NCBI GenBank assembly: GCA_049680185.1
Contig: JBAUHI010000016.1
Location: 1-38,275 of the forward strand
Origin: CAMLHU01 sp049680185
GTDB lineage: Bacteria; Gemmatimonadota; Gemmatimonadetes; Gemmatimonadales; GWC2-71-9
DNA length: 38,275 bases
Reading direction: 5' to 3'
Part shown: one piece after another, positions 30,382 through 38,275 of the stretch
Layout of the letters: each line of letters begins with the position of its first letter
How positions within the stretch are numbered: the stretch's first letter is position 1
Notes under the pieces: model-generated
What the model was told of the DNA's origin: nothing
Databases searched by the model: none
The model's input: only the letters and a program-made list of their open reading frames with translations
Position numbers and translations under genes: made by a program

Positions 30382-30738
30382 TCAGGCTGGCAGGTGCCCT
30401 CGGAACATGAAGTAGACCGCTCCCATCAAACAGAGCCCCGCCCAGAGGAAGTCGAGCCTGAGAGGTTGTTTCATGTAGAGTATCGCGAACGGCGCGAATA
30501 CGCAGAGGGTGATGACCTCCTGCAAGATCTTGAGCTGGGCCAGGCTCAGGGTCCCGTAGCCGATGCGGTTGGCAGGCACCTGGAAGCAGTATTCAAAGAA
30601 TGCGATGCCCCAGCTGGCGAGGATCGCGACCATCAGCGGCCGGCCACCGAGGTTCTTGAGGTGGGCGTACCAGGCGAAGGTCATGAACACGTTGGACAGG
30701 ACGAGGAGGCCGGCGGTGCGGGCCAGGACAGTGGACAT
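30382..30738 (-). CDS. DMT-superfamily membrane protein (DUF486)
   Basis: A 118-residue integral membrane protein with four predicted helices: LLVLSNVFMTFAWYAHL, LMVAILASWGIAFFEYCF, ILQEVITLCVFAPFAIL and LWAGLCLMGAVYFMF. VPANRIG(Y/F)..LSLAQLKILQEVI is the DUF486 signature, a short relative of EamA-type and small-multidrug-resistance-like transporters. The transported substrate is unknown. It probably works as a dimer. The ATG at 30736-30738 lies 42 bp downstream of the small two-helix membrane gene, so they may share an operon. Confidence 0.9.
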   Translation of the reverse strand: MSTVLARTAGLLVLSNVFMTFAWYAHLKNLGGRPLMVAILASWGIAFFEYCFQVPANRIGYGTLSLAQLKILQEVITLCVFAPFAILYMKQPLRLDFLWAGLCLMGAVYFMFRGHLPA

Positions 30739-30780
30739 GAGCGGGCCGGGTCGAAGGTGAAGGTCGGTATGGGGGACCGT

Positions 30781-30984
30781 TCAGGCCCCCCACGACCGCC
30801 GGATCAGGGAGGCGCGGCGAGTGGCGTAGGCGGCGATCGCGAACAATGGAATGCAGAGCAAAGCGATCCACGGGTCCTGATGCTGCCACGCGAGCACGGC
30901 GAACTCCCCCGCTCCCACGAAGCAGAGGATCGACGAGGTCCGCCACAGGCGGTACGTCAGGCGATCGGACATGGGTCGGGTCAT
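30781..30984 (-). CDS. Small membrane protein (67 aa)
   Basis: A 67-residue protein with two hydrophobic segments (TSSILCFVGAGEFAVLAW and PWIALLCIPLFAIAAYA) linked by WQHQD, and a basic C-terminus (RRASLIRRSWG). It has no recognised family. The ATG overlaps the stop of the upstream secreted-protein gene (ATGA, 30981-30984), which supports it as a coupled real gene. Confidence 0.7.
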   Translation of the reverse strand: MTRPMSDRLTYRLWRTSSILCFVGAGEFAVLAWQHQDPWIALLCIPLFAIAAYATRRASLIRRSWGA

Positions 30985-31601
30985 TGGGCGCGGGTCCGGT
31001 GATGGGTCGGTGGCGGTGGTGGCGGCGCCGGCGGTGCAACGAGCCGCACGCCGGTGCGCGTGAGCTCCACCTTGCCATACGCCGGTGTCTCGACGAACAG
31101 GTCTCGACCGGTGCGGGTGAGCATCGGGAATCGGACGCCGACGTTGGCCAGCACCGGACCCAGCACCACCTCCGGGACGCCGATGCCGCCGAGCGCCGCC
31201 GAATCGAGCCGGAACCGGACCGCCGTGACGCCCGCCGGGGCAAGGGACGCCCAGGCGTCGATCGTAGTGGCGGTATCCAGGAAGGAGAGGAGCGGCCCGA
31301 GTTGCATCCGGGCATCTCTTGGCAGGTCGGCGATGCGACCGAAGATGTGGATCGTGGCGCTGTCGATCCGGACCTTGAGGCGGAGGTCGGACGGGATCGG
31401 CTTGACGCCAAGCCGCGCCATCAGGTAGGCGGCCCAGTCACCGGCGGACACGGAATCAAGCGGCAGCACGCGGGCGAGGAAGACGGAGTCGACGGCCGCC
31501 GCCGCACGGACCACGCCGGAATTGGTCATCGAGTCGGCGCCAGCCTGCGCCGACAGCGGTGTGGCAGCGAGCAGGGCGATCACGATCACGCGGATGGACA
31601 T
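30981..31601 (-). CDS. Secreted protein of unknown function
   Basis: A 206-residue exported protein with signal peptide MSIRVIVIALLAATPLSAQA. The mature part contains VGV/VEVVLGP-type beta strands (LRLKVRIDSATIHIFGRIADLP, VRFRLDSAALGGIGVPEVVLGPVLANVGVRFPML, LFVETPAYGKVELTRTGVRLVAPP) and a Pro-rich tail. This resembles lipid- or ligand-binding beta-barrel-type periplasmic proteins, but the family is not recognised and the role is unknown. It is the first gene of a pair with the 67-aa membrane protein. Confidence 0.75.
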   Translation of the reverse strand: MSIRVIVIALLAATPLSAQAGADSMTNSGVVRAAAAVDSVFLARVLPLDSVSAGDWAAYLMARLGVKPIPSDLRLKVRIDSATIHIFGRIADLPRDARMQLGPLLSFLDTATTIDAWASLAPAGVTAVRFRLDSAALGGIGVPEVVLGPVLANVGVRFPMLTRTGRDLFVETPAYGKVELTRTGVRLVAPPAPPPPPPTHHRTRAQ

Positions 31602-31716
31602 GTCCGCAATCTAGCGAAGGCCACGGGGACAGGCCCTTGTGTCGGTGCGCTCGGCCCATTCACTTCTCGCCCACCCACTCACACCGGACTAGGCCACACT
31701 GGGCGCGTTCTTCGGG

Positions 31717-32898
31717 TTGATCGGACTGGAAGGGATCATCGTGCTCGCGGCGGGCCTGGCCGTCGGGCTCGCCGCACGCGTGCCCGGCATCGGGACGCTG
31801 GCCCAGGTGCTCCCGCCGGTGGTGCTGCTGGCGGGTCTCTTCCTGGCGTGGCGATTCCAGCGCGGGCGCCCCCTCCTCGGCCTCGTCGCCACGGCGATCG
31901 GACTCGCCGCGCTCCAGATCCCCGGCGTCCAGAGCGCGGCGGCGTTGCCCACGGGGCCGCTGGTGCTGGGATGGGTCGTGATCATCTCGGCCGTGGCCGT
32001 TGCGGGTGCACGGGAACGGGCCGGTGCGACGCTGTCTGGGCCTGCCGCCGCAGTGATGCTCGCGGGATGGCTCGTGGCAGTCCCGATCGCATTCGGATTC
32101 GGCGTCGAGCTATCGCCGCTCCTGTCGCTCAGGTCGATCCCGACCGACTGGATCGCGGCGATCGGTATGCCGGAAGCGGTGCTGATCCCCGCGACGATCA
32201 TCGTGGTCGCCCTGCTGGCGTGGTCGCGCTGGCGCCGCGATGTCACCGCTCGCGGCACCGGATGGGCGCTGGTGGCGGGCATCATGGCGCTCAGGCTGCG
32301 CGGCACTCCTGGTGCGGGACTCTTCGTCGCTGCGGCCGCCGCCGCATTCACGCTGTCGGCGGTGGAGGAGATCCACGCGGTGGCGTTCCGCGATCCGCTG
32401 ACGGGTCTCCCGGCCCGGCGCGCGCTGGAGGCGGCGTTGGCCAGGCTCTCGCCACCCTACGTGATCGCCATGGTCGATGTCGACCACTTCAAGCGCTTCA
32501 ACGACACCTACGGTCATGCGGTGGGAGATCAGGTCCTGACGATGGTCGCCGTGCGGTTGGCGCAGGTCGAGAGCGCCCAGGCATTCCGCTACGGCGGCGA
32601 AGAGTTCACCCTCCTCCTGCCCGGCCGGACCATCGATGACGCGCTGCCGGTCCTGGAGGCGGCGCGCGGGACCATCGCCGAGACGACTTTCACACTTCGC
32701 GCACCCGACCGCCCCCGCCGCCGGCCGGCGAAGGGCAAGGCCAGGAAGCCCGCTCGCGCCGATGTGGTGGCGGTGACGGTGAGCATCGGCGCCGCTGAGC
32801 CCACCGCGGGCGACGCCCCCGCAGCAGTGCTGCAGGCGGCGGACCAGGCGCTCTACAAGGCCAAGGAGACCGGCCGCGACCGGATCGCGACGGCCTAG
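31717..32898 (+). CDS. Membrane diguanylate cyclase (GGDEF)
   Basis: A 393-residue membrane protein. Residues 1-215 hold about seven hydrophobic segments (for instance VLPPVVLLAGLFLAW, LVLGWVVIISAVAVAGA, VLIPATIIVVALLAW). The C-terminal GGDEF domain starts near 225 (AFRDPLTGLPARRALEAAL), with DVDHFKRFND and the active GGEEF motif (YGGEEF), so cyclic di-GMP synthesis is likely. The RxxD inhibitory site seen in the other cyclase of the window is missing. A basic Pro/Arg/Lys-rich insertion (APDRPRRRPAKGKARKPAR) sits between two late strands. The start is uncertain: TTG 31717 is listed, with a CTG and a GTG nearby. No partner gene is adjacent. Confidence 0.88.
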   Translation: MIGLEGIIVLAAGLAVGLAARVPGIGTLAQVLPPVVLLAGLFLAWRFQRGRPLLGLVATAIGLAALQIPGVQSAAALPTGPLVLGWVVIISAVAVAGARERAGATLSGPAAAVMLAGWLVAVPIAFGFGVELSPLLSLRSIPTDWIAAIGMPEAVLIPATIIVVALLAWSRWRRDVTARGTGWALVAGIMALRLRGTPGAGLFVAAAAAAFTLSAVEEIHAVAFRDPLTGLPARRALEAALARLSPPYVIAMVDVDHFKRFNDTYGHAVGDQVLTMVAVRLAQVESAQAFRYGGEEFTLLLPGRTIDDALPVLEAARGTIAETTFTLRAPDRPRRRPAKGKARKPARADVVAVTVSIGAAEPTAGDAPAAVLQAADQALYKAKETGRDRIATA

Positions 32899-32901
32899 CG
32901 A

Positions 32902-34419
32902 TCAGTGGGCGAGCGGGAGTCCGATGGTGTCGGTGGGGTCGATGGTCGGTTCGAGCGCAGGATCCGCGGGGACGTCAAAATCGTCGGGGGTCACCTTGCC
33001 GCGTGCACCAAGGAGCTTGAACAGGCGCGACTCCGCCTGTCGCGCGGCCGCGGTGCGTCCACCGTTGTAGATCAGCGAGATGATGAAGACGCCGTCGGGT
33101 CGGCCGAGGTAGCCAGCGATCGCGGCGACGTTGCCGAGGGTGCCGGTCTTGGCCCGGAGGACACCGGCACCGGGAAGCCCGAGCCGGAGCTTGGTGAGCG
33201 TGCCGGTGCCGTTGGCGGGGAGCAGGAGCGGAAAGGCGCGGGTGGCAGGCAGGGTGGGGATGCGTGCCAGGTAGGTCACCTGCAGCCGCGGGGTCACCCG
33301 ATCGATGTCCGAGAGGCCGCTGCCGTCGACCATCCGGAACTGGCTCGGGTCGACACCGGTCACGCGCGCCACATGCGCGGTGAGGGAGTCGGCGGGAGAG
33401 TCAGGCCCGGCGGCCCAGCGCAGGAGGAGTTCGGCACCCAGGTTCAGGCTCCGGCGGTCGATGTCGGCGGCGAGGGAATCGAGCGTCGGGGAGAACACTT
33501 CGGCCAAGGTCCGGATCCGACCGTCGCTCGGTGCCAGGACGGTGCGTGGATCGGGATCCCACTCGACGCCCGCCTGCCGCAGTGCCTGGGTCCACGCCAG
33601 TTCGAGCACCTGTTCGGGGTCGTACGCCACCGCCTTCACCTCCCGCGAGCCAGCGCGGGTCCCGATCGAGCCGGTGAGCACCCAACCATTGCGCCGGGCC
33701 GCGAGGTGAAGCGTGCTCCGCCTCCCGGTGCGGGTGATCGCTTCGTTCACGATCATTGCCCGGACGCCCGCGGGCGCGTCATCGAGGATCCGCGGTCGAT
33801 GCCGGGGCTGTCGGGTCGGTGCCACCAGGACAGTGATGATGTTCTCGTGGACCGTGAGCGAACCGATCAACGGTGCGAAGACGGCACCTCGGTGGCGGGT
33901 AGGCCATTCGGCGGGAAAGGTCGCGGTGGCGGGCCCCGCCTCGGAGGAGACGATCATCGGACCTTCGATGCGACGGACGCCCGCCGCGGCGAGTTGGACG
34001 GCAAGGTCGTAGAGGCGCGGCCCCGCGTGCGCCGGATCCTCCAGCGACGGATCTCCGTTGAGTTCCAGGGTCCAGGTACCGTTCCAGGTTCCGGTGGTGC
34101 TGTCGAGGAACCCGGTGCCGAGGACACGGGTCGCGATGCGGGCATCGCCGCCCAGGCGGGATCGGGCAAATCCGGTGGTGAAGATCTTGGCGGTGGATGC
34201 CGGGATGAGCGGTTGGTCGGGTTGGCGCGACCAGAGGACGTTGCCGAGCGCATCGGCGATCGCGATGCCCCAGCGGCCGCGAGCGGAGCGCTGGGCGCTC
34301 CGGTACCAGGAATCGAGCTGCCGGGATAGGTGCGGCGAGACCGTCTGGGCCGCGAGCGGGGCGGGGGCCAGGATGATGGCGGCGAACACCGCCATCCTCC
34401 AGCGGCGAGGTATGGTCAC
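32902..34419 (-). CDS. dacB: D-alanyl-D-alanine carboxypeptidase/endopeptidase (PBP4, S13)
   Basis: A 505-residue exported class C penicillin-binding protein. A signal peptide ends in APLAAQ. STAK (75-78) is the SxxK active site with nucleophile Ser75. VDGSGLSDIDRVTPR is the second box and RAKTGTLGN the KTG box. It cleaves stem peptides of murein in the periplasm. In the second box the position usually held by Asn (DGSGLSRxN) appears as Asp (LSDID); whether this affects activity is uncertain. The gene overlaps the acyl-CoA dehydrogenase stop by 4 bp (GTGA), so the two are cotranscribed. Its 3' end abuts the convergent diguanylate cyclase gene with 3 bp between, and no terminator was seen. Confidence 0.93.
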   Translation of the reverse strand: MTIPRRWRMAVFAAIILAPAPLAAQTVSPHLSRQLDSWYRSAQRSARGRWGIAIADALGNVLWSRQPDQPLIPASTAKIFTTGFARSRLGGDARIATRVLGTGFLDSTTGTWNGTWTLELNGDPSLEDPAHAGPRLYDLAVQLAAAGVRRIEGPMIVSSEAGPATATFPAEWPTRHRGAVFAPLIGSLTVHENIITVLVAPTRQPRHRPRILDDAPAGVRAMIVNEAITRTGRRSTLHLAARRNGWVLTGSIGTRAGSREVKAVAYDPEQVLELAWTQALRQAGVEWDPDPRTVLAPSDGRIRTLAEVFSPTLDSLAADIDRRSLNLGAELLLRWAAGPDSPADSLTAHVARVTGVDPSQFRMVDGSGLSDIDRVTPRLQVTYLARIPTLPATRAFPLLLPANGTGTLTKLRLGLPGAGVLRAKTGTLGNVAAIAGYLGRPDGVFIISLIYNGGRTAAARQAESRLFKLLGARGKVTPDDFDVPADPALEPTIDPTDTIGLPLAH

Positions 34420-35585
34420 CGGGGGGAGAGGATCACCTTGGCGATGGTCTGCAGCTGCATGTTGCTGGTCCCCTCGTAGATGGTGCCGATCTTGGCATCG
34501 CGATAGAACTTCTCGACCGGGTAGTCCTTGGTGTAGCCGTAGCCGCCGAGGAGCTCGACGCAGAGCGAGGTGATCTCGCCCGCCACCTGGGAGCTGAAGA
34601 GCTTGGCCATCGCCGCGTGTTGGGTAAAGGGCTGGCCGGCGTCCTTGAGTCGGGCGGCGTTATACACCAGGAGCCGTGCAGCCTCCAGGTCGGTGGCCAT
34701 CTGGCCGATCTGGAACTGGACGCCCTGGAAATCGGCGATCGCCTTCCCGAACTGCTTGCGTTCCTTGATATAAGAGGTGGCGGCGTTGAGCGCCCCGCGG
34801 GCGATCCCGATCATCTGCGCACCGATCCCGATGCGGCCCTCGTTCAGGGTCTCGATGGCCACCTTGTAGCCCTGGCCCACCGGTCCCAGCACATTGGCCG
34901 CCGGCACCCGGCAGTTCTCGAAGAGGATCTCGCAGGTGCTGGACGCACGGATGCCGAGTTTGTCTTCTTTCTTGCCGACCTTGAAGCCGGGGAAGTCGCG
35001 TTCGATGAGGAAGCCGGTGATCCCCTTGTAGCCCTTCGACGGGTCCATGTTGGCAAAGACAATGAAGAGCCCGGCCTCGGCGGCGTTGGTGATCCAGAGC
35101 TTGTGGCCGTTCAGGATCCACTCATTTCCCTTCTGCTCCGCGTGGGCAGCGAGGGCAAAGGCATCGCTGCCGCTGCCGGCCTCGGAGAGCGCAAAGGCGC
35201 CGAGCGTACCGCTGGTGAGCTTGGGGAGATAGCGGGCCTTCTGTTCGTCGTTGGCCCAGCGAAGGATCGCGTTATTCACGAGGGTGTTGTGCACATCGAC
35301 GTAGATGGCCGCCGAGGCGTCGACTGCAGCGAGCTCCTCGATGGCGAGGGTGGCCAGGAAAAAGGTCCCGGCGGAGCCGCCGTACTGTTCCGGCACCTCG
35401 ATGCCCATCAGGCCGAGCTCGAAGAACTTGGCGACGATCTCCTTCCGGAAATGGGCCGCATCGTCCATCTCGCGCACGTAGGGCCGGATCTCCGACTCGG
35501 CCAGCTCGGCCACGGTGGAGCGGAAGAGTTCTTCCTCTTCGCTGAGCAGGCTGAGGGGCAGGGCGGACGTGGCGGACGGGGACAT
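34416..35585 (-). CDS. Acyl-CoA dehydrogenase (short/branched-chain type)
   Basis: A 389-residue flavoenzyme that dehydrogenates acyl-CoA at C2-C3 and passes electrons to ETF. AFALSEAGSGSDAFALA and WITNAAEAGLFIVFA form the FAD region. GIRASSTCEILFENCRVP, AAMAKLFSSQVA and LLGGYGYTKDYPVEKFYRDAK are typical. Glu371 in IYEGTSNMQLQTIAK is the catalytic base at the position used by short- and short/branched-chain members. The chain specificity is inferred only from this. It is first in a two-gene operon with dacB (4-bp overlap), an unusual functional combination. A promoter was not identified. Confidence 0.95.
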   Translation of the reverse strand: MSPSATSALPLSLLSEEEELFRSTVAELAESEIRPYVREMDDAAHFRKEIVAKFFELGLMGIEVPEQYGGSAGTFFLATLAIEELAAVDASAAIYVDVHNTLVNNAILRWANDEQKARYLPKLTSGTLGAFALSEAGSGSDAFALAAHAEQKGNEWILNGHKLWITNAAEAGLFIVFANMDPSKGYKGITGFLIERDFPGFKVGKKEDKLGIRASSTCEILFENCRVPAANVLGPVGQGYKVAIETLNEGRIGIGAQMIGIARGALNAATSYIKERKQFGKAIADFQGVQFQIGQMATDLEAARLLVYNAARLKDAGQPFTQHAAMAKLFSSQVAGEITSLCVELLGGYGYTKDYPVEKFYRDAKIGTIYEGTSNMQLQTIAKVILSPR

Positions 35586-35660
35586 CGGGCCTCCGAAGGT
35601 GGTGCCGGTACGGGCACCCCAAAATAGCGGCAGAAAGCGGTGGAAAGAAGAAACCGGCGT

Positions 35661-35689
35661 TTCGGAGGGGGATCGCCCCCTGCTATGAT
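35661..35689 (+). promoter_or_regulatory. Promoter with inverted repeat before the GWxTD gene
   Basis: TTCGGA (35661-35666) and TATGAT (35684-35689) are 17 bp apart and could be -35 and -10 boxes. The spacer contains AGGGGG-ATCG-CCCCCT (35666-35681), a perfect 6-bp inverted repeat that could be an operator. Transcription would start about 18 bp before the ATG at 35714. Confidence 0.4.
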
Positions 35690-35713
35690 CCTGTCAGTAG
35701 GTGCCTTGCCAAT

Positions 35714-38047
35714 ATGACCTTCAAGGCCGTTCAGCGTTGGGCGCGCAGCGGGTGGATTGCGGGGGTTGCCACGTGCGTGATGCTGGCCGCCGCTGCGAAC
35801 CCGGCATGGTCTGCCCAATCGCCGGTCGAGCGCGCCACCATCGATTCATTCCGCACCACCCTCGCGGCCGACAGCGACCTCACCAGTGTCCTCGGTGCCC
35901 TGACCCGGACACGGGCGGCCGCGCACGCCGCCAAGAAGGACGCAGTCGACCGCACCGAGCTCGGGTGGGCGCTGCTGCGTGCTGGCCAGCTGCTCCAGTC
36001 CAATGACACCCTCTACGCGGCCGCGGACGAGTTCTATCACGCCATCGAGATGCACCGGCATTGGCCGTACGCCTGGTATGGTCTGGGAAACGTGGACTTG
36101 GCACTCGAGGCCGCCCACGCATTTGTCCGCCCGAGTGTGTACCAGCAGCCTGGTGCGGCATGGATCCAGACCGCCGCGATCGCCTTTACCGAGGCGCTCA
36201 AGTTCGAACCGTCCTATGTGCCAGCCGCCGTGGCGTTGGCCCGGGCCACTTTGGACAACAATTTCGACCCACAGACGAGCACGGCGGTCCCCCTCCTGCG
36301 TGCGGTGCTCGACAGCACGCCCGGTCTAGTGGAGCCATTTCTGCTGCTCGGGAGGCTCGAATGGCGCCTCGACAGTTTGCCGCAGGCGCTGGGCGCCTTC
36401 GAGACCTACATGCGACGGGGGGGCGACTCTGCGATCGGCCTCCTGGAAGTTGCGCGAACCGAGTACGCGCTCGACCGTCCGATGGCCGCCGAATCGGCGT
36501 ACTACGCCGGCGCCGCATTTCGCGACTCTGCGGCCACTACACGCTACCGACAAGATCTGAGCTATGTCGCCGACTCTCTGGACCTGCAGGCGTTCGATTC
36601 CGCCACTTCTGGGGACCTCCCGGGTTGGCTCCGGCGATTCTGGGGGGAACGGGACGCCGAGTCGGGACAACCGACCGGGCACCGCCTGGCCGAACACTAC
36701 CGCAGATATCACTACGCCATGGTGCACTTTCACGATTGGGCGCGGGTCAAGAAGTACGAATTCATGAATGTCGTTCGCAACAATCGCACGCCATTCGATG
36801 ATCGTGGCATGGTCTACATCCGTCACGGACTCCCCGATCGGATCGCGACGTATGTGCCACCGCCGACCAACGAACCTGGCAAGTCCGACGCCCAAATCCC
36901 GCCCAACCAGAGCTGGCTCTATTTCCGGCCGCAAGGAGATCTTGTCCTCCATTTTGTGGGAGGGGAGGCGACCAGCTGGAAGCTCGTGGAGGACCTCGCA
37001 TCCATTGCGCCGATCGGCGCTTCGCCTGACAACACTGCAGAGCTGTTCGAGTCGCGCATGGGCTTCGGACCAGCCTACGATCGACTGGCCATGCTCGCAT
37101 CGATGCAGGTGGGCCGGGAGACGCTCAAGCGGCTTGCCGTTTTCGCCGGGTCGGACTACACCAAGAACGCGTTAGGGCGTGCCGACGATTTCACGAAGTA
37201 TGACGCTGGCGCTGAATTGGCGAAGGAACGTTTCGTGTCCAGATCATCCCTCAAGGTCGCCACGACGACCGACGATGATCCGATCAATTATCCGCGGCAC
37301 CTCGAGGCGATCCTCCAGGTCTTCGGCGCCTCCTCGCCGGAGCCGAACCAGGCACGGCTCCTGGTCGAGTACGCCCTTCCCGACCTGGACGGCGTGCCCA
37401 CGCGCACCCTTCCCGACTCCTCGGTGGTCTACGCCCTCCGGCTTCGGGTCCAGGCCGCCGACAGCAGCGGCCGCCTGATCCTGAACTCCGACTCGGTCCG
37501 CTTCATCCACGCCCACCGCCCGCTGGCCAAGGGGCAGACGTTGATCGGCTTTGCATTGCTGGACGTGCCGCCGGCCGAATATCGCGTCAAGGCGATGATC
37601 TCGGATACGACCGGCTCGACGGGGGCCGCCTGGGCCATTTCCGGCATTCCCGCGCCAGCACTCGATGGACGCACCCTCACGCTCAGCGATCCGATCCTCG
37701 GCCGCGAGGGGTCGGGTTTGAGCTGGAACCGGCTCGACGGCACCATTCCGCTCAATCCCCTGAATGCGTATCCGAAGCGGAGTACGGCGGTATTGAGTTA
37801 TGAGGTCGGAGGGCTCACGCCCGGTGGCAGCTACACCACCCGGATCGCGGTCCGGCGGTTCGAGGCCGATTCGGCCCACAACGTCATTTCGATCAGCTTC
37901 CCGTCGGTCGCCTCCGATCCGAGGGAGTTGATCTCGAAGGGGCTGGGGCTCGGCAATCTGGACCGCGGGCGCTATTTGCTGATCCTCACCGTGAGTGACG
38001 GGACCCAGACCGTAGAACGGACCCGCAGGATCGTGGTGGGGCGCTAG
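35714..38047 (+). CDS. GWxTD-domain exported protein
   Basis: A 777-residue exported protein. The signal peptide (WIAGVATCVMLAAAANPAWSAQ) is followed by a helical, TPR-like region (about 45-260, with LGWALLRAGQLLQSNDTLY, YAWYGLGNVDLALEAA, FLLLGRLEWRLDSLPQALGAF). Residues about 300-390 are a GWxTD-like domain: LRRFWGERDAESG, HRLAEHYRRYHYA, FDDRGMVYIRHGLPDRI. The C-terminal 350 residues are beta-rich. The family is common in Gemmatimonadota, Acidobacteria and related phyla and its function is not established. The TPR-like part suggests protein interaction in the periplasm or on the surface. The ATG at 35714 starts a normal signal peptide. A paralogue follows directly downstream. Confidence 0.88.
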   Translation: MTFKAVQRWARSGWIAGVATCVMLAAAANPAWSAQSPVERATIDSFRTTLAADSDLTSVLGALTRTRAAAHAAKKDAVDRTELGWALLRAGQLLQSNDTLYAAADEFYHAIEMHRHWPYAWYGLGNVDLALEAAHAFVRPSVYQQPGAAWIQTAAIAFTEALKFEPSYVPAAVALARATLDNNFDPQTSTAVPLLRAVLDSTPGLVEPFLLLGRLEWRLDSLPQALGAFETYMRRGGDSAIGLLEVARTEYALDRPMAAESAYYAGAAFRDSAATTRYRQDLSYVADSLDLQAFDSATSGDLPGWLRRFWGERDAESGQPTGHRLAEHYRRYHYAMVHFHDWARVKKYEFMNVVRNNRTPFDDRGMVYIRHGLPDRIATYVPPPTNEPGKSDAQIPPNQSWLYFRPQGDLVLHFVGGEATSWKLVEDLASIAPIGASPDNTAELFESRMGFGPAYDRLAMLASMQVGRETLKRLAVFAGSDYTKNALGRADDFTKYDAGAELAKERFVSRSSLKVATTTDDDPINYPRHLEAILQVFGASSPEPNQARLLVEYALPDLDGVPTRTLPDSSVVYALRLRVQAADSSGRLILNSDSVRFIHAHRPLAKGQTLIGFALLDVPPAEYRVKAMISDTTGSTGAAWAISGIPAPALDGRTLTLSDPILGREGSGLSWNRLDGTIPLNPLNAYPKRSTAVLSYEVGGLTPGGSYTTRIAVRRFEADSAHNVISISFPSVASDPRELISKGLGLGNLDRGRYLLILTVSDGTQTVERTRRIVVGR

Positions 38048-38103
38048 TCGCGGTCGTGCGATTCGCGAGTTGCCGAAACCCTGACCATGGGTACCTTGCC
38101 ATG

Positions 38104-38275
38104 ATGGCCTTCCGGACCGATCGGCGATGGGCGTTGAGCGCCTGGCTGGCGGGAGTCGTCGCATCGGTGCTGGTGGCCGCGGCGGCGAGTCCTGTGTTGT
38201 CTGCCCAGTCCCCGGTAGAACGGGCCACCATCGATTCCTTCCGGACCACCCTCGCCGCCGACAGCGACCTCACCA
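38104..38275 (+). CDS. GWxTD-type paralogue, N-terminal end (partial)
   Basis: The first 57 codons of a gene cut by the window end: a signal peptide (SAWLAGVVASVLVAAAASPVLSAQ), then SPVERATIDSFRTTLAADSDLT, identical to the same stretch of the preceding gene. The leader CCTTGCCA before the start is shared too, and the nucleotide sequence is closely similar from about 38200. It is therefore a tandem duplicate. The ATG at 38104 aligns with the ATG at 35714; an ATG at 38101 is also possible. Confidence 0.85.
   Translation, partial: MAFRTDRRWALSAWLAGVVASVLVAAAASPVLSAQSPVERATIDSFRTTLAADSDLT

Overview
This is a very GC-rich, gene-dense chromosomal window with short spacers and many ATGA/GTGA start-stop overlaps. 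No tRNA, rRNA, insertion sequence, phage gene or CRISPR array was seen. The gene content fits a heterotrophic Gram-negative-type bacterium, and Gemmatimonadota is the best guess. That guess rests on tandem GWxTD-like secreted proteins, a Ser/Thr kinase with a C-terminal 2TM-like segment, many small secreted proteins ending their signal peptides in AQ, and the overall codon use. It is an inference, not a search result.

Layout. 1-5.1 kb: tail of a 2-oxoacid dehydrogenase E1 gene, a membrane-linked Ser/Thr kinase, and lon. 5.1-8 kb: a regulatory operon (TetR, Hpt-REC-GGDEF, TrmB-like) with a probable leaderless promoter. 8-12.3 kb: an unrecognised 380-aa protein and three exported proteins (alpha/beta hydrolase, beta-propeller-like protein, DUF4015 glycosidase-like protein). 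12.3-13.8 kb: an unannotated SelW-like selenoprotein gene followed by pfkA. 14-15.5 kb: a pterin/folate cluster (pterin carbinolamine dehydratase, a PTPS/QueD with a hybrid active-site motif, 5-formyl-THF cyclo-ligase). 15.5-22 kb: HrpB-like helicase, PAS/Fis-type regulator, lipoprotein, ispH, an aldose-epimerase-like protein and a TfoX-N protein. 22-27.7 kb: mprF, a DUF72/methyltransferase pair and a quinone oxidoreductase. 27.7-34.4 kb: ahcY, several small proteins, a membrane diguanylate cyclase and a PBP4-type carboxypeptidase. 34.4-38.3 kb: acyl-CoA dehydrogenase and two tandem GWxTD-like genes, the second cut by the window end.

Two things stand out. First, positions 12478-12714 encode a complete Rdx/SelW-type protein only if the in-frame UGA at 12508-12510 is read as selenocysteine (CxxU motif). 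A hairpin with a GGTCT apical loop, like the E. coli fdhF SECIS, lies 21 nt downstream of that UGA. Ordinary gene calling misses this gene. Second, convergent gene pairs are separated by G+C-rich hairpins flanked by short arrays of 7-bp repeats. The repeat sequence differs between sites (GTGAACA, CTATCAG/CTATCGG, GCCTCTA, GGGCTTA, GCCAAGA), but the unit length stays at seven and the arrays often face each other as inverted repeats. This looks like a recurring intergenic element tied to gene ends.
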